Source of the DNA: Blautia glucerasea
GTDB lineage: Bacteria > Bacillota > Clostridia > Lachnospirales > Lachnospiraceae
Assembly: GCF_013304385.1 (NCBI RefSeq)
Contig: NZ_JAAITU010000006.1
Location: 62,001-126,000, forward strand
Length of the DNA stretch: 64,000 bases
Direction: 5' to 3'
Shown: positions 18,280 through 28,182 of the stretch, one piece after another
How the letters are laid out: each line of letters opens with the position of its first letter
Position numbering within the stretch: the stretch's first letter is position 1
Position numbers and translations under genes: made by a program
Notes under the pieces: generated by a model
What the model was told of the DNA's origin: nothing
The model's input: only the letters and a program-made list of their open reading frames with translations
The model's database searches: none

Positions 18280-18789
18280 ATGAAACGTAATCTTATTGAT
18301 GCTAGTCAGTTAGAATTAGAAGATAAAGTAGTGTCAATCAAGCGTGTTACAAAGGTTGTTAAAGGTGGTCGTAACTTCCGTTTCACAGCTTTAGTTGTTG
18401 TCGGTGACGGCAATGGACACGTTGGCGCAGGTTTAGGAAAAGCAGCCGAGATTCCTGAAGCAATCCGCAAAGGAAAAGAGGATGCAATGAAGAAATTAGT
18501 TACAGTTGCCAGAGATGAGAATGGTTCTATTACCCATGATTTTGTAGGAAACTACGGAAGCGCACAGATGCTTCTGAAGAGAGCTCCGGAAGGTACTGGA
18601 GTTATCGCTGGTGGTCCTGCACGTGCGGTAATCGAGTTAGCAGGTATTAAAAATATCCGTACAAAATGTATGGGATCCAGAAATAAACAGAATGTTGTTC
18701 TTGCTACCATCGAAGGCTTAAGACAGTTAAAGACTCCGGAAGAAGTTGCTAAACTTCGCGGTAAATCTGTTGATGAGATTCTGGCTTAA
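18280..18789 (+). CDS. rpsE: 30S ribosomal protein S5
   Basis: 169 residues; contains [22 protein letters not shown] and [18 protein letters not shown]5 contributes to decoding accuracy. AAGGAGGAG precedes the start. Confidence 0.98.
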   Translation: MKRNLIDASQLELEDKVVSIKRVTKVVKGGRNFRFTALVVVGDGNGHVGAGLGKAAEIPEAIRKGKEDAMKKLVTVARDENGSITHDFVGNYGSAQMLLKRAPEGTGVIAGGPARAVIELAGIKNIRTKCMGSRNKQNVVLATIEGLRQLKTPEEVAKLRGKSVDEILA

Positions 18790-18803
18790 GGAGGAATACG
18801 AAA

Positions 18804-18986
18804 ATGGCAAACACATTAAAAGTTACATTAGTAAAATCTCCTATTGGCGCAGTTCCGAAGCACAAGCTGACTGTTAAGGCTATGGGTCTTACAAAGATGC
18901 ATAAAACAGTTGAGATGCCGGATAATGCTGCAACCAGAGGAATGATTCAGCAGGTACAGCACCTGGTTAAAGTAGAAGAAGCATAA
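18804..18986 (+). CDS. rpmD: 50S ribosomal protein L30
   Basis: 60 residues, starting MANTLKVTLVKSPIGA, full length for bacterial L30. AAGGAGG precedes the start 14 bases after rpsE. Confidence 0.98.
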   Translation: MANTLKVTLVKSPIGAVPKHKLTVKAMGLTKMHKTVEMPDNAATRGMIQQVQHLVKVEEA

Positions 18987-19023
18987 TAGTTAAAAGAGTT
19001 GAATACTAAAAGGAGGTGCCAAT

Positions 19024-19464
19024 ATGGAATTATCAAACTTAAGACCAGCTGATGGTTCTAAGCATAGCGATAACTTCAGAAGAGGCCGTGGACATGGTTC
19101 AGGAAACGGCAAAACAGCCGGAAAAGGCCATAAAGGACAGTTAGCACGTTCCGGACATAAGAAACCGGGATTTGAAGGTGGACAGATGCCTTTATACAGA
19201 CGTCTGCCAAAGAGAGGATTCACAAACAGAAATTCTAAAGAGATTATTGCAATCAATGTTGACATTCTGAACCGTTTTGAGGATGGTGCAGAAGTAACTG
19301 TTGAGAGTTTACTTGAAAGCAGAGCAATTTCCAAAGCAGGAGATGGAGTTAAGATCCTTGGAAATGGCGAGTTGACAAAGAAACTTAATGTCAAAGTAAA
19401 TGCTGTCAGCGAGACTGCAAAAGCAAAAATCGAAGCTGCTGGTGGTACCGTCGAGGTGATCTAA
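19024..19464 (+). CDS. rplO: 50S ribosomal protein L15
   Basis: 146 residues; glycine/arginine-rich N-terminal region with [19 protein letters not shown] and [11 protein letters not shown]. Its stop overlaps the secY start by one base, the usual arrangement. Confidence 0.98.
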   Translation: MELSNLRPADGSKHSDNFRRGRGHGSGNGKTAGKGHKGQLARSGHKKPGFEGGQMPLYRRLPKRGFTNRNSKEIIAINVDILNRFEDGAEVTVESLLESRAISKAGDGVKILGNGELTKKLNVKVNAVSETAKAKIEAAGGTVEVI

Positions 19465-20780
19465 TGTTAGAAAATCTGAAAAATATTTTCAGAGTTAAAG
19501 AAATGCGGCGTAAACTTCTCTATGTACTGTGGATGATTCTTGTGATCCGTATTGGATCACAGCTCCCAGTACCTGGAGTTGACAGTGATTTCTTTAAGGA
19601 CTGGTTTAAACAGAATACCGGCGATGCATTCAATTTCTTTGATGCATTTACCGGTGGTTCCTTTACTCAGATGTCGATCTTTGCATTGAACATTACACCG
19701 TACATTACTTCTTCCATTATCATGCAGCTGCTTACCATTGCCATTCCGGCATTGGAAGAGATGCAGAGAGATGGTGAAGAAGGAAGGAAAAAGATCACAG
19801 CGATCACCCGTTATGTAACGGTTGGTCTTGCTCTGTTTGAGTCAATTGCCATGGCAATCGGATTCGGACGTCAGGGTCTTATTCCGAACATGACCTTCTT
19901 CAAAGGATTTACAGTTGTTGTGTGTCTGACAGCTGGTTCAGCAATGCTTATGTGGATTGGCGAGCGTATTACTGAGAAGGGCGTTGGAAATGGTATTTCT
20001 ATCGTGCTTACTGTTAATATCGTATCCCGTGTCCCAAGTGATCTGACAGTTCTGTATGAGAACTTTATCAAAGGTAAGACTATCGCAAAAGGAATGCTTG
20101 CCGGATTGATCATTGCAGCGATCATTATCGCAATGGTTGTTTTCGTTCTGATCCTGAACGGTGCAGAGAGAAGAATTCCTGTACAGTATTCCAGGAAGAT
20201 GGTTGGAAGAAAGCTTATGGGCGGACAGACGACCAATATTCCTTTGAAGGTTAATACAGCAGGTGTAATCCCTGTTATTTTTGCTTCTTCTATTATGTCC
20301 TTCCCGGGTGTGATCGCCCAGATGGCAGGAAAGGCAAATAGTACAGGTATTGGCGGTGAGATCCTTCGTGGTCTTTCTTCCAACAACTGGTGTAATCCAA
20401 GCCAGCTTCAGTATACCTGGGGACTGGTAGTGTACATCTTACTTTGTGTATTCTTTGCATATTTCTATACTTCCATTACCTTTAATCCACTGGAAGTAGC
20501 AGACAATATCAAGAAACAGGGTGGTTTTATCCCAGGTATCAGACCTGGTAAGCCTACGTCTGATTATCTGACCAAAATCCTGAATTATATAATCTTTATT
20601 GGTGTAGTTGGCCTTATTATTGTGGCAGTTATTCCGTTCTTCTTTAACGGTGTATTTGGAGCAAATGTTTCTTTTGGTGGTACATCTATCATCATTATCG
20701 TAGGAGTTATCCTTGAAACTGTGAAACAGATCGAGTCCCAGATGCTTGTCCGCAATTACAAGGGCTTCCTGAACGAATAA
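19464..20780 (+). CDS. secY: Protein translocase subunit SecY
   Basis: 438 residues with ten predicted membrane spans, the channel of the Sec translocon. Family motifs include RIGSQLPVPGVD near the N-terminus, the cytoplasmic GGQTTNIPLKVNTAGVIPVIFA segment and the C-terminal ESQMLVRNYKGFL. Translationally coupled to rplO. Exports the many signal-peptide proteins encoded elsewhere in this window. Confidence 0.98.
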   Translation: MLENLKNIFRVKEMRRKLLYVLWMILVIRIGSQLPVPGVDSDFFKDWFKQNTGDAFNFFDAFTGGSFTQMSIFALNITPYITSSIIMQLLTIAIPALEEMQRDGEEGRKKITAITRYVTVGLALFESIAMAIGFGRQGLIPNMTFFKGFTVVVCLTAGSAMLMWIGERITEKGVGNGISIVLTVNIVSRVPSDLTVLYENFIKGKTIAKGMLAGLIIAAIIIAMVVFVLILNGAERRIPVQYSRKMVGRKLMGGQTTNIPLKVNTAGVIPVIFASSIMSFPGVIAQMAGKANSTGIGGEILRGLSSNNWCNPSQLQYTWGLVVYILLCVFFAYFYTSITFNPLEVADNIKKQGGFIPGIRPGKPTSDYLTKILNYIIFIGVVGLIIVAVIPFFFNGVFGANVSFGGTSIIIIVGVILETVKQIESQMLVRNYKGFLNE

Positions 20781-20878
20781 AGCCATGATAAGGTTGCGGT
20801 GCTATTTTGCATCGCAGCCTTGCTTAAAATAAGGAAACCTATAATAATCCCATAGTAATTCCATGCAGGAGGTATTTT

Positions 20879-21523
20879 ATGAGAATCGTTATGTTAGGAG
20901 CGCCGGGAGCCGGCAAGGGTACACAGGCCAAGAAGATTGCTGCAAAATATGGTATTCCCCATATTTCTACAGGCGATATTTTCCGTGCAAACATCAAAAA
21001 CGGGACGGAACTTGGCAAAAAAGCAAAAACATATATGGATCAGGGGCTTTTAGTACCGGACGAGCTTACATGCGACCTTGTTGTAGACAGGATCCAGCAG
21101 TCAGATGCAGAAAATGGTTATGTTCTTGATGGATTTCCAAGAACAATTCCACAGGCAGAGTGTCTGACAAAAGCACTTGAGAAACTGGGAAGCAAGATCG
21201 ATTATGCAATTGATGTAGATGTTCCGGATGAAAACATTGTAAGACGTATGGGTGGAAGACGTGCCTGCCTGAAATGCGGTGCAACTTATCATGTTGTTTA
21301 TGCATCACCAAAGACAGAAGGTGTATGCGATGCATGTGGAGAAGATCTGGTTCTTCGTGATGACGACAAGCCAGAGACTGTGCAGAAGCGTCTGAATGTG
21401 TACCATGAACAGACACAGCCACTGATTGATTATTATACAAACCAGGGTGTTTTAAAGACAGTAGATGGAACCAGGGACCTTGAAGAGGTATTTGGGGATA
21501 TCGTGACTATTCTTGGTGAATAA
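20879..21523 (+). CDS. adk: Adenylate kinase
   Basis: 214 residues; P-loop [16 protein letters not shown] and DGFPRT motifs. The LID domain carries a zinc site, CLKC ... CDAC, as in many Gram-positive enzymes. Interconverts ATP+AMP and 2 ADP. GGAGGTATTTT precedes the start. Part of the spc operon between secY and map. Confidence 0.98.
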   Translation: MRIVMLGAPGAGKGTQAKKIAAKYGIPHISTGDIFRANIKNGTELGKKAKTYMDQGLLVPDELTCDLVVDRIQQSDAENGYVLDGFPRTIPQAECLTKALEKLGSKIDYAIDVDVPDENIVRRMGGRRACLKCGATYHVVYASPKTEGVCDACGEDLVLRDDDKPETVQKRLNVYHEQTQPLIDYYTNQGVLKTVDGTRDLEEVFGDIVTILGE

Positions 21524-21537
21524 AACGGGGAAAACAA

Positions 21538-22293
21538 ATGTCAGTTACTATAAAAACAGAGCATGAAATCCAACTTATGAGGGAATCCGGACATCTTCTT
21601 GAAAAGGTGCATGATGGACTGATCCCTTATATTAAACCTGGAATTACAACAAAGGAACTGGATCATATCGGCGAAGAAATGATTCGTTCACTGGGATGTA
21701 TTCCAAACTTTTTAAATTATGGAGGTTTTCCAGGATCTTTCTGTATCAGCCTGAATGACGAGGTTGTTCATGGGATTCCTTCGGAGGAGAAGGTTATAAG
21801 GGATGGTGATCTGGTGAAGATCGATGCCGGATTGATTTACAAAGGATACCATTCAGATGCAGCGCGTACCTATGCAGTGGGCGAAGTATCCCAGGAGGCA
21901 AGGCAGCTGATGGATGTGACCAGGCAGTCCTTCTTCGAGGGAATTAAGTATGCGAAAGCAGGAAATCATCTTAATGACATATCAAAGGCAATTGGGGCAT
22001 ATGCGGCAAAATACCATTATGGTATTGTCCGTGACCTGGTTGGCCATGGGATTGGCACACATCTTCACGAAGATCCGCAAATCCCTAATTTCCCGCAGAA
22101 ACGCAGAGGCGTTAAGCTTATACCGGGGATGACACTTGCTATTGAGCCAATGATCAATCTGGGGCGTCCGGATGTAGTATGGCTGGATGATGAGTGGACT
22201 GTTGTAACAATGGATGGTTCTCTTTCAGCTCATTATGAGAATACGATCCTGATCACAGATGGTGAACCGGAGATTCTGACGCTTACTAAATAA
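21538..22293 (+). CDS. map: Type I methionine aminopeptidase
   Basis: 251 residues. The five metal ligands are visible: two aspartates in KIDAGLIYKGYHSDAA, a histidine in GHGIGTHLHED, and glutamates in AIEPMINLG and HYENTILI. Removes N-terminal methionine from nascent proteins. Lies 14 bases after adk. Confidence 0.97.
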   Translation: MSVTIKTEHEIQLMRESGHLLEKVHDGLIPYIKPGITTKELDHIGEEMIRSLGCIPNFLNYGGFPGSFCISLNDEVVHGIPSEEKVIRDGDLVKIDAGLIYKGYHSDAARTYAVGEVSQEARQLMDVTRQSFFEGIKYAKAGNHLNDISKAIGAYAAKYHYGIVRDLVGHGIGTHLHEDPQIPNFPQKRRGVKLIPGMTLAIEPMINLGRPDVVWLDDEWTVVTMDGSLSAHYENTILITDGEPEILTLTK

Positions 22294-22371
22294 TTGAAAT
22301 ATTCGTAACTGTGAGGGTATTCTACAGGTACAAATACTCGTTTTCAGATGACAGACACAGGAGGTTAATCA

Positions 22372-22590
22372 ATGTCAAAAGCAGATGTTATTGAAGTGGA
22401 AGGAACTGTTCTGGAAAAACTTCCAAATGCAATGTTTAAGGTTGAACTGGAGAATAAACATGTGGTTCTTGCACATATCAGCGGAAAGCTGCGCATGAAC
22501 TTCATCCGTATTCTTCCGGGAGATAAAGTAACGATTGAACTTTCACCATATGATTTGTCCAAGGGCAGGATCATCTGGAGAGATAAATAA
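22372..22590 (+). CDS. infA: Translation initiation factor IF-1
   Basis: 72 residues, S1/OB-fold; [21 protein letters not shown] and [17 protein letters not shown] are typical. Binds the A site during initiation. CAGGAGGTTAATCA precedes the start. It is the last gene before a strong intrinsic terminator. Confidence 0.97.
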   Translation: MSKADVIEVEGTVLEKLPNAMFKVELENKHVVLAHISGKLRMNFIRILPGDKVTIELSPYDLSKGRIIWRDK

Positions 22591-22617
22591 GATCCGTTTT
22601 AAGCTTGCAAACAAAGG

Positions 22618-22662
22618 CTGCTGTATTTATTCCTATCACAGGAGTGCTACAGCAGTTTTTTT
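22618..22662 (+). terminator. Intrinsic terminator after infA
   Basis: CTGCTGTA (22618-22625) pairs with TACAGCAG (22648-22655), with an inner TCCT/AGGA pair, followed by seven T. It separates the S10/spc unit from the rpmJ unit. Confidence 0.85.
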
Positions 22663-22919
22663 ACGCCCGGGTTTAGCGCAGCGGTACATAGCCAGGGCAG
22701 CTCCTGGAAGACCAAAGATCATGAATATAAATTCACCTGAAAAATACCGTGTAGCATCTGCACTGAAATGGGTGATATTAGCAGCATCCGCCAGCTGGGC
22801 AAAGAAAATATTCTGTCCACCGGAAACCAGCTGTCCTGCCACATAGGAGGAACCATAGCGATGGGAAGCATGAAGCTTCGCCCAATCCTTTGCAGTACAC
22901 CGAATATTTTATCTTTCAT
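22636..22919 (-). pseudogene. Remnant of a PTS EIIC (glucose/maltose-type) permease
   Basis: On the minus strand a strong site GGAGGAAATCCTG precedes an ATG at 22919 and ~25 residues typical of an EIIC N-terminus (MKDKIFGVLQRIGRSFMLPI). The frame then breaks near 22843; in the next frame ~65 residues follow (GGQNIFFAQLADAANITHF, FIFMIFGLPGAALAMYRCAK) that normally lie about 200 residues further into EIIC. So an internal deletion and a frameshift are inferred, and the frame ends at 22636. It cannot transport. It lies inside a normally uninterrupted ribosomal gene neighbourhood. Confidence 0.7.
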
Positions 22920-23007
22920 CAGGATTTCCTCCGGAAATAGTTTTTTAGATACATGAATGGCCATCATTTATTTCTGATTATTATTAAGAAAAAAAACAAA
23001 AATATAC

Positions 23008-23036
23008 TTGCTTTTTGGAAATAATAATGTTAGAAT
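23008..23036 (+). promoter_or_regulatory. SigA-type promoter of the rpmJ-rplQ unit
   Basis: TTGCTT (23008-23013), 17-base spacer, TAGAAT (23031-23036), ~87 bases before rpmJ. Confidence 0.7.
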
Positions 23037-23122
23037 ACACTTTGTACGCATGTATAGTCTTTGTATACGTGCGCCCATACTGCAGATTTTAATGCTATAT
23101 TTTACGGAAGGAGGATTTCCAA

Positions 23123-23236
23123 GTGAAAGTAAGATCATCTGTAAAACCGATCTGCGAAAAATGCAAGGTCATTAAAAGAAAAGGATCTATCAGAATTATC
23201 TGTGAGAATCCAAAACACAAACAGCGTCAGGGTTGA
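23123..23236 (+). CDS. rpmJ: 50S ribosomal protein L36
   Basis: 37 residues from a GTG after GGAAGGAGGATTTCCAA. The zinc-binding pattern CEKC ... C ... H is complete (C+ form). First gene of the alpha-operon transcription unit. Confidence 0.96.
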   Translation: MKVRSSVKPICEKCKVIKRKGSIRIICENPKHKQRQG

Positions 23237-23530
23237 TGCCTGGATTGTGTGGTATGCGGCTGCAGTTGAGACACCCGGACAGGTTGTCAGGACTGATGAA
23301 ATAATGAACTATTCATGTATTGCCTAATACCGAGAGGCGACGTTGGCCCGTTGGCCGCAACAAATCGGAAAGGCCGCAACACGCCAAAGCGGCTGGGTGT
23401 ATTACCGAGGCACCCCAATTAGGAATGAAGGAGAAGGCAGCGTACAGATGCACCCCATTTCACCTTGTAGAAATACAAGTGGTGTACAGGACGAAAGGCT
23501 TTCAGTAAAAGAAAATGGAGGAAACAGTAC
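23237..23530 (+). ncRNA. Probable structured spacer/leader upstream of rpsM
   Basis: 294 bases without a convincing gene. It holds a direct repeat GTTGGCC-C-GTTGGCC (23342-23356), a repeated GGCCGCAACA, a GGGTG/CACCC hairpin (23395-23415) and a CTTGTA/TACAAG hairpin closed by a GAAA tetraloop (near 23464-23479), shortly before the rpsM site. GC-rich and structured compared with other spacers of the operon; an autoregulatory leader is a guess. Confidence 0.45.
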
Positions 23531-23899
23531 ATGGCTCGTATAGCTGGTGTAGACTTACCAAGAGAGAAAAGAATTGAGATCGGCCTTACCTATATTTATG
23601 GTATCGGCAGAGCAAGTGCAGACAAGATCCTTGCACAGGCAGGTGTTAATCCTGACACACGTGTCAGAGACCTGACAGACGAGGATGTTAAGAAAATCAG
23701 TGCTGTCATTGATGAAACAATGATGGTAGAAGGAGATCTTCGTAGAGAAATCGCCCTCAACATTAAGAGACTGCAGGAAATCGGATGCTACAGAGGTATC
23801 CGTCATCGTAAAGGACTTCCGGTTCGTGGACAGAAGACTAAGACAAATGCCAGAACACGTAAAGGTCCGAAGAGAACAGTAGCAAATAAGAAGAAATAA
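23531..23899 (+). CDS. rpsM: 30S ribosomal protein S13
   Basis: 122 residues beginning [17 protein letters not shown], with the C-terminal [19 protein letters not shown] tail that contacts P-site tRNA. Preceded by ATGGAGGAAACAGTAC. Confidence 0.98.
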   Translation: MARIAGVDLPREKRIEIGLTYIYGIGRASADKILAQAGVNPDTRVRDLTDEDVKKISAVIDETMMVEGDLRREIALNIKRLQEIGCYRGIRHRKGLPVRGQKTKTNARTRKGPKRTVANKKK

Positions 23900-23948
23900 T
23901 ACCTTATAAATAATTAATCGAAAAAGGAAAGCGTAGGTTAGTTTTAAA

Positions 23949-24344
23949 ATGGCAAAAACAACGAAAAGAACGGTAACAAAACGTCGTGTCAAGAAAAACG
24001 TTGAACATGGACAGGCACATATTCAGTCATCCTTCAATAACACAATCGTTACACTGACTGACAGCGAAGGAAATGCTCTTTCCTGGGCAAGTGCTGGTGG
24101 TCTTGGATTTAGAGGTTCAAGGAAATCTACCCCTTATGCAGCACAGATGGCTGCTGAGACAGCTACAAAAGCTGCTTTGATTCATGGATTAAAAACTGTA
24201 GACGTTATGGTAAAAGGACCTGGTTCAGGCCGTGAGGCAGCTATCCGTGCCCTTCAGGCATGCGGTCTTGAAGTAACAAGCATCCGTGACGTAACACCGG
24301 TTCCTCACAATGGATGTCGTCCACCAAAACGCAGAAGAGTTTAA
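23949..24344 (+). CDS. rpsK: 30S ribosomal protein S11
   Basis: 131 residues; contains [15 protein letters not shown] and the C-terminal [18 protein letters not shown]. Lies 49 bases after rpsM. The upstream sequence has only a weak Shine-Dalgarno (AGGAAAG about 15 bases away). Confidence 0.98.
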   Translation: MAKTTKRTVTKRRVKKNVEHGQAHIQSSFNNTIVTLTDSEGNALSWASAGGLGFRGSRKSTPYAAQMAAETATKAALIHGLKTVDVMVKGPGSGREAAIRALQACGLEVTSIRDVTPVPHNGCRPPKRRRV

Positions 24345-24362
24345 TTTAGGAGGTAAGCCACA

Positions 24363-24956
24363 ATGGCAGTAGATAGAACACCGGTCCTGAAGAGATGCAG
24401 ATCTCTTGGCCTTGACCCGATTTATTTAGGAATTGATAAGAAATCCACAAGACAGTTAAAACGTGCTAACCGTAAATTATCTGAGTACGGTATGCAGTTA
24501 AGAGAAAAACAGAAAGCAAAATTCATTTACGGCGTACTTGAGAAACCTTTCCGTAACTACTACAAGAAAGCCGACAGAATGAAAGGTCAGACAGGTGAGA
24601 ACCTGATGATCATGCTTGAGACAAGACTTGACAATGTAATCTTCCGTATGGGCTTTGCCAGAACAAGAAGAGAAGCTCGTCAGATCGTAGATCACAAGCA
24701 TGTACTGGTAAATGGCAAATGTGTAAACATTCCGTCTTACCTGATCAAAGCTGGTGATACAGTTGAAATCAAAGAAAGCTGCAAAGGCTCAGAGAGATAC
24801 AAAGGTATTCTGGAGATCACAGGCGGAAGACTTGTTCCGAACTGGCTGGATGTTGACCAGGAGAACTTAAAAGGCGTTGTTAAAGAGCTTCCTACAAGAG
24901 AAGAGATCGACGTTCCTGTAGAAGAGATGCTTATCGTCGAGTTGTATTCCAGATAA
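24363..24956 (+). CDS. rpsD: 30S ribosomal protein S4
   Basis: 197 residues with an S4 RNA-binding domain (LDNVIFRMGFARTRREARQ). No N-terminal cysteine pair is present, so it is the zinc-free form. S4 is the known autoregulator of alpha operons in several bacteria. AGGAGGTAAGCCACA precedes the start. Confidence 0.97.
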   Translation: MAVDRTPVLKRCRSLGLDPIYLGIDKKSTRQLKRANRKLSEYGMQLREKQKAKFIYGVLEKPFRNYYKKADRMKGQTGENLMIMLETRLDNVIFRMGFARTRREARQIVDHKHVLVNGKCVNIPSYLIKAGDTVEIKESCKGSERYKGILEITGGRLVPNWLDVDQENLKGVVKELPTREEIDVPVEEMLIVELYSR

Positions 24957-25016
24957 GCCCTTTGAATCATAAATACCCTCAAATGTTGATTAAACCCAGA
25001 AGGAGGGAACATTAAA

Positions 25017-25970
25017 GTGTTTGATTTCAATAAACCTAAAATCGAAATCACCGAAAAATCCGAGAAATTTGGAAGATTCGTGGTAGAGCCTCTTGAAAGA
25101 GGATATGGTACTACACTTGGCAATTCACTTCGGAGAATCATGCTGTCCTCCCTGCCGGGAGCCGCAGTAAGCCAGGTTAAGATCGAAGGCGTGCTTCATG
25201 AGTTCAGCTCCATTCCTGGAGTTAAAGAAGACGTTACTGAGATCATCATGAATCTGAAAAGCCTTGCCATCAAGAATAACAGTACTGATAACGAGCCAAA
25301 GACCGCATACATTGAGTGTGAGGGCAAGGGTGTAGTAACTGCTGCTGATATTCAGGCTGATCAGGACATTGAGATCATGAATCCAGATCAGGTTATCGCT
25401 ACACTGAACGGTGGAAAAGACTGCAGACTGGCAATGGAGCTTACCATTACCAAAGGCCGCGGTTATGTAAGTGCTGACAAAGGCAAGACAGATGACATGC
25501 CTATCGGTGTGATCGCTGTAGATGCTATCTACACTCCTGTAGACAGAGTCAACATGACTGTTCAGAATACCCGAGTTGGTCAGGTTACAGATTTCGATAA
25601 ACTTACATTAGATGTATACACAAATGGAACACTGGATCCGGATGAGGCTGTCAGCCTTGCTGCTAAGGTGTTAAGTGAGCATTTAAGCCTTTTCATTGAC
25701 CTTTCCGATAATGCAAGAACCGCAGAAGTCATGATCGAGAAAGAAGATAATGAGAAAGAAAAAGTTCTTGAGATGAGCATTGATGAGCTTGAACTTTCTG
25801 TCCGCTCCTACAATTGCTTGAAGAGAGCCGGTATTAATACTGTTGAAGAACTTTGCAACAAAACTTCCGATGATATGATGAAGGTTCGTAATCTGGGTCG
25901 TAAGTCACTGGAAGAGGTACTTGCAAAACTGAAAGAACTTGGTCTGCAGCTTCAGCCTACTGAGGAATAA
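25017..25970 (+). CDS. rpoA: DNA-directed RNA polymerase subunit alpha
   Basis: 317 residues, GTG start after AGGAGGGAACATTAAA. N-terminal assembly domain ([23 protein letters not shown]) and a C-terminal domain ([22 protein letters not shown]) that contacts UP elements and activators. Normal length. Confidence 0.98.
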   Translation: MFDFNKPKIEITEKSEKFGRFVVEPLERGYGTTLGNSLRRIMLSSLPGAAVSQVKIEGVLHEFSSIPGVKEDVTEIIMNLKSLAIKNNSTDNEPKTAYIECEGKGVVTAADIQADQDIEIMNPDQVIATLNGGKDCRLAMELTITKGRGYVSADKGKTDDMPIGVIAVDAIYTPVDRVNMTVQNTRVGQVTDFDKLTLDVYTNGTLDPDEAVSLAAKVLSEHLSLFIDLSDNARTAEVMIEKEDNEKEKVLEMSIDELELSVRSYNCLKRAGINTVEELCNKTSDDMMKVRNLGRKSLEEVLAKLKELGLQLQPTEE

Positions 25971-26000
25971 GCAGCCAGGACACATGCAATGATAATTACA

Positions 26001-26057
26001 GTGGGATGCCAAAGCAGCGGTACAGTAAGACCGAACAAGCATGTACCGCTGTCCCAC
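26001..26057 (+). other. Large hairpin between rpoA and rplQ
   Basis: GTGGGA (26001-26006) pairs with TCCCAC (26052-26057) and AGCGGTACA (26016-26024) with TGTACCGCT (26042-26050). The 3' side ends 5 bases before GGAGG of rplQ. No T-run, so processing or translational control of L17 is more likely than termination. Confidence 0.65.
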
Positions 26058-26074
26058 AGATGGAGGAAAATAAC

Positions 26075-26611
26075 ATGGCAAAATATAGAAAATTAAGCAG
26101 AACATCTGATCAGAGAAAAGCACTCCTCAGAAGCCAGGTAACAAGTCTTTTATACCATGGAAAGATCGTTACCACTGAAGCAAAAGCTAAAGAGGTTCGT
26201 AAGATCGCTGAGAGCATGATCGCTATGGCTGTTCGCGAGAGAGATAATTTCGAGACAGTTACTGTAACTGCTAAAGTTGCAAGAAAAGATGCTGAAGGCA
26301 AAAGAGTCAAAGAAGTTGTAGACGGCAAGAAGAAAACCGTATACGATGAAGTTCAGAAAGAGATCAAGAAAGATTCTCCTTCCAGACTGCATGCTCGTCG
26401 CCAGATGCTGAAAGTATTCTATCCTGTAAAAGAGGTTCCGGTAAAAGCTGCTGGAAGAAAGAAAAACACAAAGGATATTGATCTTGTTAAGAAAATGTTT
26501 GAAGAGATCGCTCCTAAGTATGCTAACCGTAACGGCGGTTACACAAGAATCGTAAAGATCGGCCAGCGTAAAGGTGATGGCGCTATGGAAGTTCTGCTCG
26601 AGCTTGTTTAA
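26075..26611 (+). CDS. rplQ: 50S ribosomal protein L17
   Basis: 178 residues from the ATG at 26075 ([10 protein letters not shown], after TGGAGGAAAATAAC); the longer frame from 26006 is not used. L17 is usually ~115-130 residues; here a charged insertion of about 50 residues (roughly 68-118) splits the fold before the conserved C-terminal [18 protein letters not shown]. Similar long forms occur in Clostridia, to my knowledge. Confidence 0.96.
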   Translation: MAKYRKLSRTSDQRKALLRSQVTSLLYHGKIVTTEAKAKEVRKIAESMIAMAVRERDNFETVTVTAKVARKDAEGKRVKEVVDGKKKTVYDEVQKEIKKDSPSRLHARRQMLKVFYPVKEVPVKAAGRKKNTKDIDLVKKMFEEIAPKYANRNGGYTRIVKIGQRKGDGAMEVLLELV

Positions 26612-26630
26612 TTTACCATATTGAATTGTG

Positions 26631-26685
26631 AACTGCTGCAAGACTGCAGGTATTTAGCCTGTTGTTCCTGCAGCAGTTTTTTTTT
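26631..26685 (+). terminator. Intrinsic terminator of the alpha operon
   Basis: AACTGCTGCA (26631-26640) pairs with TGCAGCAGTT (26669-26678) followed by nine T. Confidence 0.9.
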
Positions 26686-26844
26686 GTAACAGAATATTAC
26701 TCTGTAATGATTTATTGTTCATGTTGTTCAAAAAAAACTGTAATGTTGTATTACACAAAAAGAAATTGCGGTCTGTACTTTTTAAATGGAAAAGGGTATA
26801 CTATAACGGAATATAGAAAGAGAAAGGGTAAACAAGAGAAACCA

Positions 26845-28182
26845 ATGAATATAAGAACACTTGCAGCCATCTGGGCGGCAAAATTTGCCGGATTTGCATG
26901 TAAAAAACTTGGCAGACAGGGTGTGACATGGGCTGGAAAAATAGCTCTTCGGATCTCACCCCATATCCTGAAAGAGCTTTCTTCCCAGGTGAGGAAAGAG
27001 ATTTTTGTAACATGCGGAACCAACGGCAAAACAACCACTAACAATATGCTTTGTGCAGCACTGGAAGCAGAAGGACAAAAGGTTGTATGTAATCATACAG
27101 GTTCCAATATGCTCAACGGTGTTGTGGCAGCATTTGTACTGTCAGCAGGGTTAAATGGGCGTTTGGATGCAGACTATGCATGTATAGAGGTGGATGAAGC
27201 TTCTACCAGACATGTTTTCCCGCATCTTCAGCCTGATTATATGGTGATGACGAATCTTTTCAGGGATCAGCTGGACCGGTATGGAGAGATTGATATTACC
27301 ATGAATATTCTGGAGGAGATGATCCGTAAGGTTCCTAAGATGAAGGTGATCGTAAACGGTGATGATGCGCTGTCTGCATATCTGGCCATGGATTGTGGAA
27401 ATCCATATATTACCTATGGTATCAGCAAACAGGTTCTTAAAAATGATACCAATGAGATCCGCGAAGGAAGATTCTGCAAAAGATGTGGGGAACGTCTTCA
27501 GTACAGTTTTTATCATTACAGCCAGTTGGGTGATTACAAATGTCCCGGATGTGGTTTTACCAGACCTGCCCTGGACTATGATGCTACAGATGTAAAGGTG
27601 GCAGACCAGCTGTCTTTCCAAGTGGAAGGACGTAGGCTGGTGGCTAATTATCGTGGATTTTACAATGTATATAATATACTTGCTGCATATGCGGGAGTAC
27701 GGACTGCCGGTTACAGTGCCGATCATTTTCAGGATATGCTGAATAAGTTTAATCCGGAAAACGGCAGAATGGAGCAGTTCAGGATCAGGGGCTGCAGTGT
27801 TACATTGAACCTTGCCAAGAATCCGGCCGGCTTTAATCAGAATATTTCGGCAGTGATGCAGGATACAGCTCCTAAGGATATTATTATTACCATCAATGAC
27901 AATGCACAGGATGGCAGGGATATTTCCTGGCTGTGGGATGTGGATTTTGACCGGCTGATGGATCCTTCGGTTAAGTCAATCACAGTCAGCGGTATCCGGT
28001 GTCAGGATATGCGCCTGCGTCTGAAGTATGTGGATATCCCCTCTATGCTGGAGGCTGATGTGGAAAAGGCAATTCGTGCAAGGGTGGAGGATGGAGTATC
28101 CAATCTTTATGTGCTTGTGAATTACACAGCCTTATTCGGCACAAGAAATATTCTGAAAAGGATGGAGGGAGAGAAGGAATGA
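26845..28182 (+). CDS. murT: Lipid II isoglutaminyl synthase, MurT subunit
   Basis: 445 residues; start at MNIRTLAAIW, the first credible codon after a region that is not protein-like. Mur-ligase ATP site CGTNGKTTTNN, then a zinc ribbon CKRC ... CPGC, and a C-terminal DUF1727-type domain. With GatD it amidates the second-position D-glutamate of the stem peptide on lipid II, using ATP and glutamine-derived ammonia. Stop overlaps gatD by 4 bases, fitting an obligate complex. Confidence 0.93.
   Translation: MNIRTLAAIWAAKFAGFACKKLGRQGVTWAGKIALRISPHILKELSSQVRKEIFVTCGTNGKTTTNNMLCAALEAEGQKVVCNHTGSNMLNGVVAAFVLSAGLNGRLDADYACIEVDEASTRHVFPHLQPDYMVMTNLFRDQLDRYGEIDITMNILEEMIRKVPKMKVIVNGDDALSAYLAMDCGNPYITYGISKQVLKNDTNEIREGRFCKRCGERLQYSFYHYSQLGDYKCPGCGFTRPALDYDATDVKVADQLSFQVEGRRLVANYRGFYNVYNILAAYAGVRTAGYSADHFQDMLNKFNPENGRMEQFRIRGCSVTLNLAKNPAGFNQNISAVMQDTAPKDIIITINDNAQDGRDISWLWDVDFDRLMDPSVKSITVSGIRCQDMRLRLKYVDIPSMLEADVEKAIRARVEDGVSNLYVLVNYTALFGTRNILKRMEGEKE

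Noticed and set aside
22535-22846. Plus-strand reading frame after infA
   Set aside because: It crosses the infA terminator and is the shadow of the EIIC remnant on the other strand.
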